Shown in pieces: positions 5,376 to 8,326 of a DNA stretch of 8,326 bases. Source of the stretch: Deltaproteobacteria bacterium (GTDB lineage: Bacteria; Myxococcota_A; UBA9160; SZUA-336); contig JAUXJB010000059.1 of the NCBI GenBank assembly GCA_030624945.1, positions 1-8,326 of the forward strand, read 5' to 3'. Position numbers and translations under genes: made by a program. Position 1 is the first letter of the stretch. Each line of letters opens with the position of its first letter. The notes beneath the pieces are model-generated. The model worked only from the letters and a program-made list of their open reading frames with translations, was not told the origin of the DNA and searched no databases.

Positions 5376-5992
5376 GATACGGCCTCGTACTTCCCCTCGC
5401 GCAACGCGGCGACGAGGTCTTCTTCACTCTTGATCCGCCGGGGAAAGCGCGTCGCACAGCGTCCGATGTGGCTCACGATGTGCGCGTCGCTTCCGCCGAT
5501 GCCAGCATACCCGTGCTTGCCCGCCAGCGCTTGGGCATCGTGGTCTTCGGTTCCGCGACTCCCCCCGTTCAGCACCTCGATGATCCCCACGCCTTCCACG
5601 GGCCCGCGTTCCTCGACGTGGGCGCACATCCCCACCCGGGTGCGTCCGGGATGGCAGGGCACGGCGATCGCACCGCAGCGCTCCGACTCCCGCACGACCG
5701 TCGCGAGCGGGAGATCGAGACGGGTGAAGTCGAAGGCGTGCAGCAAGTCCTCGTTCACTCCGAAGACGAGCACGTGCCCGTAGTCCGTCTCCACCTCGCT
5801 GCCCTTCAGGATGAGGATCCCGAAGCTGTCCTCGAGCGCGCGGTAGTCGGAGTCGGCGTCGAATTGCCGGTGCTCGGTGAGCACGAACCCGTCGATCGGC
5901 ACCTCGCGTCGCCGGATCCACTGGCAGTAGTTCTCGACCTTCGCCCGGCCGTCGTCGGACTTGATCGAGTGGTTGTGCAGGTCCAGGATCAT
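5366..5992 (-). CDS. PHP-domain phosphoesterase
   Basis: A compact 208-residue metal-dependent phosphoesterase of the PHP superfamily, cytoplasmic by lack of a signal. The full ligand set is visible: DLHNHSIKSDDG at 4-15 (H6, H8, D13), TEHRQFD at 39-45 (H41), KGSEVET at 63-69 (E66), VPCHPGRTR at 111-119 (H114), EVLNGG at 139-144, and GGSDAHIVSHIG at 166-177 (D169, H171). The size and the GGSDAH...HIG ending fit small stand-alone PHP enzymes such as nucleotide or nucleoside-bisphosphate phosphatases rather than the HisK type, and it differs clearly from the other PHP gene in this window. The exact substrate cannot be read from sequence. No Shine-Dalgarno precedes the ATG. It leads the unit PHP, FAS1-type, MaoC-type, overlapping the next gene by ten bases, and is divergent from pyrF. 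Confidence 0.88.
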   Translation of the reverse strand: MILDLHNHSIKSDDGRAKVENYCQWIRRREVPIDGFVLTEHRQFDADSDYRALEDSFGILILKGSEVETDYGHVLVFGVNEDLLHAFDFTRLDLPLATVVRESERCGAIAVPCHPGRTRVGMCAHVEERGPVEGVGIIEVLNGGSRGTEDHDAQALAGKHGYAGIGGSDAHIVSHIGRCATRFPRRIKSEEDLVAALREGKYEAVSWT

Positions 5993-6004
5993 GCGTGCGG
6001 GAGG

Positions 6005-6031
6005 GTACTATGTGCCGAATTTCGCCGTCAA
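6005..6031 (-). promoter_or_regulatory. Weak promoter candidate for the PHP/hot-dog unit
   Basis: On the minus strand, TTGACG (6031-6026), five of six -35 consensus bases, is followed after 15 bases by TAGTAC (6010-6005), a weak -10. The spacing is short. The -10 lies 12 bases from the ATG, so the transcript would have almost no leader, consistent with the missing ribosome binding site. Confidence 0.35.
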
Positions 6032-6049
6032 TTACGCTGTACGGTGTCG

Positions 6050-6064
6050 GCGGCGGCCCGCCGC
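6050..6064. repeat. GC hairpin in the PHP-pyrF divergent gap
   Basis: GCGGCG and CGCCGC surround a 3-base loop, midway between the two candidate promoters at 6005-6031 and 6085-6112. It could be a regulatory palindrome, but repeated GCG triplets make chance likely. Confidence 0.3.
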
Positions 6065-6084
6065 GACGCGCGGCGCTCCTCGAC

Positions 6085-6112
6085 TTGCCGCCGGGCGGGC
6101 GCCAGCTAGATT
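6085..6112 (+). promoter_or_regulatory. Promoter candidate for pyrF with a near-leaderless start
   Basis: TTGCCG at 6085-6090 and TAGATT at 6107-6112 are 16 bases apart, each matching four of six consensus bases. The -10 ends 10 bases before the ATG at 6123, so transcription would begin only a few bases before the start codon. No Shine-Dalgarno is seen in that interval. Confidence 0.45.
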
Positions 6113-6122
6113 CGCTCACCAG

Positions 6123-7046
6123 ATGAGCCGCGCTCGCCCCAGGACCCACTTCGCCGACGCGCTCATCCGCCGCGTCCGCGAGCTCCGACACCCGCTCTGC
6201 GTCGGGCTCGACCCGCATCTGGACCGCATCCCTGAGCTCTTTCGCCGGGGCCAGATGGCCCCGGCGGATCCGGACACCGCACTCGCGGTCGAGGACTTCC
6301 TGTTCGCGCTGCTCGAACGCATCGCCGGGCAGGTCGCGGTGGTGAAGCCGCAGAGCGCCTTCTTCGAGCAGCTCGGCTGGCGCGGGATCCGGACGCTCGC
6401 AAACGTGGTGAGGCGCGCGCACGAGCTGGACCTGCTGGTGCTCCTGGACGCGAAGCGGGGCGACATCGGATCGACGGCCCAGGGATACGTGAGGGCCTAC
6501 CTGGCCCAGGGGGCGGCGATTCCCGCGGACGCCATTACCCTCAACCCCTACCTCGGTCTCGACGCGCTCGCACCCTTCACGGCAGAGGCGCAGCAGTCGG
6601 GGAAGGGGATCTTCGTCGTCACCAAGACCAGCAACCCCGGCTCGGGGGACTATCAGGATCGCGACGTGGAGGGTCGGCCCCTGTACGAGCTGGTCGCGGA
6701 GTCGCTGCGGGAGGCGGCCGAGCCTCTGACGGGTCCGGACACGGGCTGGTCCTCGCTCGGACTCGTGGTCGGCGCGACCTACCCCGAACAGGCGGCCCGG
6801 CTCCGCTCGATCCTGCCCGGTGCGCTCTTTCTCGTGCCGGGCTACGGCGCCCAGGGCGGATCGGCGCGGGATGCCGTGCGCGGGTTCGTACCCGGACCCG
6901 CCGGTCTCGAGGGGGGCGTCGTGAGCTCCTCGCGTGGGGTGATCTTTCCGACCGCGGGCGAGACCGCCGACCGCATCACCTGGGAGAAGGCGATCGACAC
7001 GGCCCTCACCGTCGCCAAGGAAGCCCTCGCGGAAGCCATACGCTGA
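6123..7046 (+). CDS. pyrF: Orotidine 5'-phosphate decarboxylase, group 2 (PyrF)
   Basis: Catalyses the last step of UMP synthesis, decarboxylation of orotidine monophosphate, as a cytoplasmic TIM barrel. The 307-residue length and motifs fit the longer group-2 enzymes: LCVGLDPHLDRIP at 25-37, VVKPQSAFFEQLG at 73-85 (K75), and the catalytic D-x-K-x-x-D signature LLDAKRGDIGSTAQGY at 107-122 (D109, K111, D114). It also has ITLNPYLG on the next strand, FVVTKTSNPGS, LGLVVGATYPE, LVPGYGAQGG for phosphate binding, and VVSSSRGVIFP near the end. I chose the ATG at 6123 because the family normally starts a few residues before the FADAL helix. The frame is open further upstream, but that part is in the divergent gap and unlike the family. 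It stands alone here, divergent from the PHP unit and convergent with the Bat genes, so it is probably monocistronic. Confidence 0.95.
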   Translation: MSRARPRTHFADALIRRVRELRHPLCVGLDPHLDRIPELFRRGQMAPADPDTALAVEDFLFALLERIAGQVAVVKPQSAFFEQLGWRGIRTLANVVRRAHELDLLVLLDAKRGDIGSTAQGYVRAYLAQGAAIPADAITLNPYLGLDALAPFTAEAQQSGKGIFVVTKTSNPGSGDYQDRDVEGRPLYELVAESLREAAEPLTGPDTGWSSLGLVVGATYPEQAARLRSILPGALFLVPGYGAQGGSARDAVRGFVPGPAGLEGGVVSSSRGVIFPTAGETADRITWEKAIDTALTVAKEALAEAIR

Positions 7047-7057
7047 CCCACATATCT

Positions 7058-7091
7058 CACCAGGTTGGCTACTCCGGACGGCAACCTGGTG
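7058..7091. terminator. Perfect 10-bp inverted repeat between convergent pyrF and batE-like genes
   Basis: CACCAGGTTG (7058-7067) and CAACCTGGTG (7082-7091) form a perfect 10-bp stem with a 14-base loop. It sits between the two stop codons, 12 bases after pyrF and 33 bases after the leftward BatE-like gene. The place and strength suggest a bidirectional terminator or 3'-end stabiliser. There is no T-tract on either side, so a standard intrinsic terminator is not demonstrated; a protein-binding operator is an alternative. Confidence 0.55.
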
Positions 7092-7124
7092 CGAAATGCG
7101 GGCTGATCGGACGCGAGACGGCTG

Positions 7125-7916
7125 CTATTCCGTGACCTTCGACACGGTCGAGGCGTTCAGCCAGGCCTCGCGGCCGTTGGCGAGGCCCACGCGCAGCCAC
7201 CCCACGCGCTCCTCCAGGATGCGGAGCTCTGTTCCGGCAGGGAGGGGCTGGGAGAAACGCAGCTGTGCGTGGACCGAGTCAGCCGCGCGCGCCACCGCCT
7301 CGGGGGCGATGACCACGCCCTCGTCCGCCGCCGCGGCCGGATCCAGCGCCAGCGATGCGACCAGGGCGCACCAGCCGAGGATGGGCAGCACCGCGAGGTT
7401 CCGGAGCGGTGCGGACCCGCGCAGAATCGACGCCGCCAGGAGCCCCGCAGCGACGAGAAAGAGCAGCGCTGCCACCCCTGCCCTCTCCGCGCGAGACTGC
7501 GTCCGGTGCCAGAAGAAGAAGGTGTCGAAGAGCGTCGCCGGTTGCGGTCGCGGCACCCAGTCGGGCAAGAGCGTCCGGGCGTGATCCAGATTCTGGCGCG
7601 AGCGCGCGTGGTCCGGGTCGAGCCAGAGCGCGCGGCGGTAGGCGAGAATCGCCGCACCGAGACGCTCGCCCTGAAGCGCGGAGTTGCCGAGGTTGGCGTA
7701 GAGGTCCGGATTCTCCACGCCGGCGGCGACGACGCCCGCGAAGAGCCGCTCGGCACGCCGGAAGCGCTCGAGGCGCGCATCGCCCCCCGGGCTTCCCAGC
7801 GCATCGGAATACGCCGCGACAGCGCGCTCGAGCATGCGCTCGGGCTCGAGCTCGGCTCCACCGGCACTCGCCGCAAGAGTCGCGCAGGCGGCGAGTGTGG
7901 CGAGGGCGCGGGTCAC
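7125..7916 (-). CDS. batE: BatE-like TPR and SH3-domain membrane protein
   Basis: The 263-residue protein has the layout of BatE of bacterial aerotolerance (Bat) loci, which occur with MoxR ATPases and von Willebrand-factor proteins. There is a signal-like hydrophobic start (residues 3-18) cut near ASAGGA, then helices with TPR character at about 50-112 (LFAGVVAAGVENPDLYANLGNSAL, then AILAYRRALWLDPDHA). FDTFFFWHRTQS follows at 130-141, then two membrane spans at about 147-166 and 173-191. Last is an SH3-like domain at about 200-263 with VARAADSVHAQL, LPAGTELRILEERVGWLRVGL and REAWL. The start is a GTG overlapping the upstream stop as GTGA, with GGAGG seven bases before it. A longer in-frame extension upstream lacks family features and overlaps the BatD-like gene, so I rejected it. 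It is the last gene of a leftward operon. Confidence 0.8.
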   Translation of the reverse strand: MTRALATLAACATLAASAGGAELEPERMLERAVAAYSDALGSPGGDARLERFRRAERLFAGVVAAGVENPDLYANLGNSALQGERLGAAILAYRRALWLDPDHARSRQNLDHARTLLPDWVPRPQPATLFDTFFFWHRTQSRAERAGVAALLFLVAAGLLAASILRGSAPLRNLAVLPILGWCALVASLALDPAAAADEGVVIAPEAVARAADSVHAQLRFSQPLPAGTELRILEERVGWLRVGLANGREAWLNASTVSKVTE

Positions 7917-8326
7917 CCCGGGCCCTCCAGCAGCGCGTCCGCCAGCTCGAGGGCGCGCCGTTGAAAGGCGGGATCCAGCGGCTCCCCGCCCCCGCCATCC
8001 GGAGAGAAGATCACCGCGTCGCACTCGGCGACAAACCGGTCGAGCTGATCGGGGCGAGGGCTTGCCGACACCCGCACCATCGCGCGCAGAGCCTCCGCGA
8101 TCGTCTCGACGCCGCGTGAACGAGGCAGGCCCTCCACAGCGGCGATGCGCCTCCGCTCGTAACGCAGGGCCTTGCGGCGCTCCACTAGCTCGGGGTCGAG
8201 ATCGGCTCGGCGCCGCAGGACCACGGCCAGAACGACCAGCCCGAGCGATCCGACGTAGAGCGCCGTCAGCCACCCGGAGCCCACGGCCGCGCGCGGGCCA
8301 CGCAGGAGCAGCTCCGGCTCCCGCAC
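7913..8326 (-). CDS. batD: C-terminal end of a BatD-like membrane protein, 5' part beyond the window
   Basis: Only the last 137 codons are visible; the frame is open to the right edge. They begin with a short extracytoplasmic tail, then a membrane span (WLTALYVGSLGLVVLAVVL at about 19-37). A basic, helical cytoplasmic domain follows, with RRKALRYERRRIAAVEGL, VETIAEALRAMVRVSASP and FQRRALELADALLEG. A late membrane span followed by a small helical domain is how BatD proteins end, and BatD is usually followed by BatE or close to it, as here with a 4-base GTGA overlap. The domains that define BatD are outside the window, so the name depends on the tail architecture and the neighbour. The GTG at 8326 is just the first visible codon, not a start. 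Confidence 0.6.
   Translation of the reverse strand: MREPELLLRGPRAAVGSGWLTALYVGSLGLVVLAVVLRRRADLDPELVERRKALRYERRRIAAVEGLPRSRGVETIAEALRAMVRVSASPRPDQLDRFVAECDAVIFSPDGGGGEPLDPAFQRRALELADALLEGPG

Noticed and set aside
5961..6122. N-terminal extension of PyrF
   Set aside because: It overlaps the divergent PHP start and does not resemble PyrF; the family begins near the ATG at 6123.
5424..6422. A 332-codon open frame on the minus strand
   Set aside because: It overlaps pyrF antisense and the PHP gene out of frame; both real genes have catalytic motifs.
7917..8273. N-terminal extension of the BatE-like protein
   Set aside because: The added part is the shifted frame of the BatD-like gene and hides the signal peptide that follows the GTG at 7916.
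1..8326. tRNA or rRNA genes, CRISPR array, insertion sequence, or attachment site
   Set aside because: I saw no regularly spaced repeats, transposase motifs, terminal repeats with target duplications, or RNA gene signatures. Base composition is uniform across the genes.

Overview
This is a dense, GC-rich stretch of bacterial chromosome (codon third positions are mostly G or C). It holds eleven protein genes, two of them cut by the window edges. I see no rRNA, tRNA, CRISPR array, transposase or integrase, and no gene-free stretch longer than about 130 bases. The protein types point to an environmental Gram-negative, possibly of the deltaproteobacterial/myxobacterial grade: a long group-2 PyrF, a Bat aerotolerance locus, a COG4798-like exported methyltransferase, a HisK-type histidinol phosphatase and a single-chain APS kinase-ATP sulfurylase. 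That placement is an inference from gene content only.

Layout from left to right. (i) Positions 1-2828, leftward: histidinol-phosphatase-like PHP protein (2828-1950), exported COG4798-type methyltransferase (1834-926), then the start of a CysC-Sat fusion (from 805, running off the left edge), which has its own sigma70-like promoter. (ii) Positions 2917-4534, rightward: a Yip1-family membrane protein and a Rieske non-heme iron oxygenase resembling choline monooxygenase. (iii) Positions 5992-4531, leftward: a tightly packed three-gene unit of a second PHP phosphoesterase, a FAS1-type half-hot-dog protein and a MaoC-type hot-dog protein. It meets the Rieske gene tail to tail; one CTAG supplies both stop codons. 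(iv) Positions 6123-7046, rightward: pyrF, divergent from the PHP unit. (v) Positions 8326-7125, leftward: the end of a probable BatD and a complete BatE-like protein joined by a GTGA overlap. They are separated from pyrF by a perfect 10-bp inverted repeat.

Functions: sulfate activation to PAPS, pyrimidine synthesis and probably histidine synthesis are housekeeping. The accessory part is the middle of the window, where the Rieske oxygenase and the PHP/hot-dog unit face each other. The hot-dog pair looks like the HadA/HadB two-subunit dehydratases, but the HadB-like partner has lost the catalytic Asp and His of the hydratase motif. This is the most unusual point in the window. A second theme is translation initiation: pyrF, the PHP gene and the Yip1 gene lack Shine-Dalgarno sequences and have -10-like boxes 6-12 bases before their ATG, while other genes here have good ribosome binding sites.
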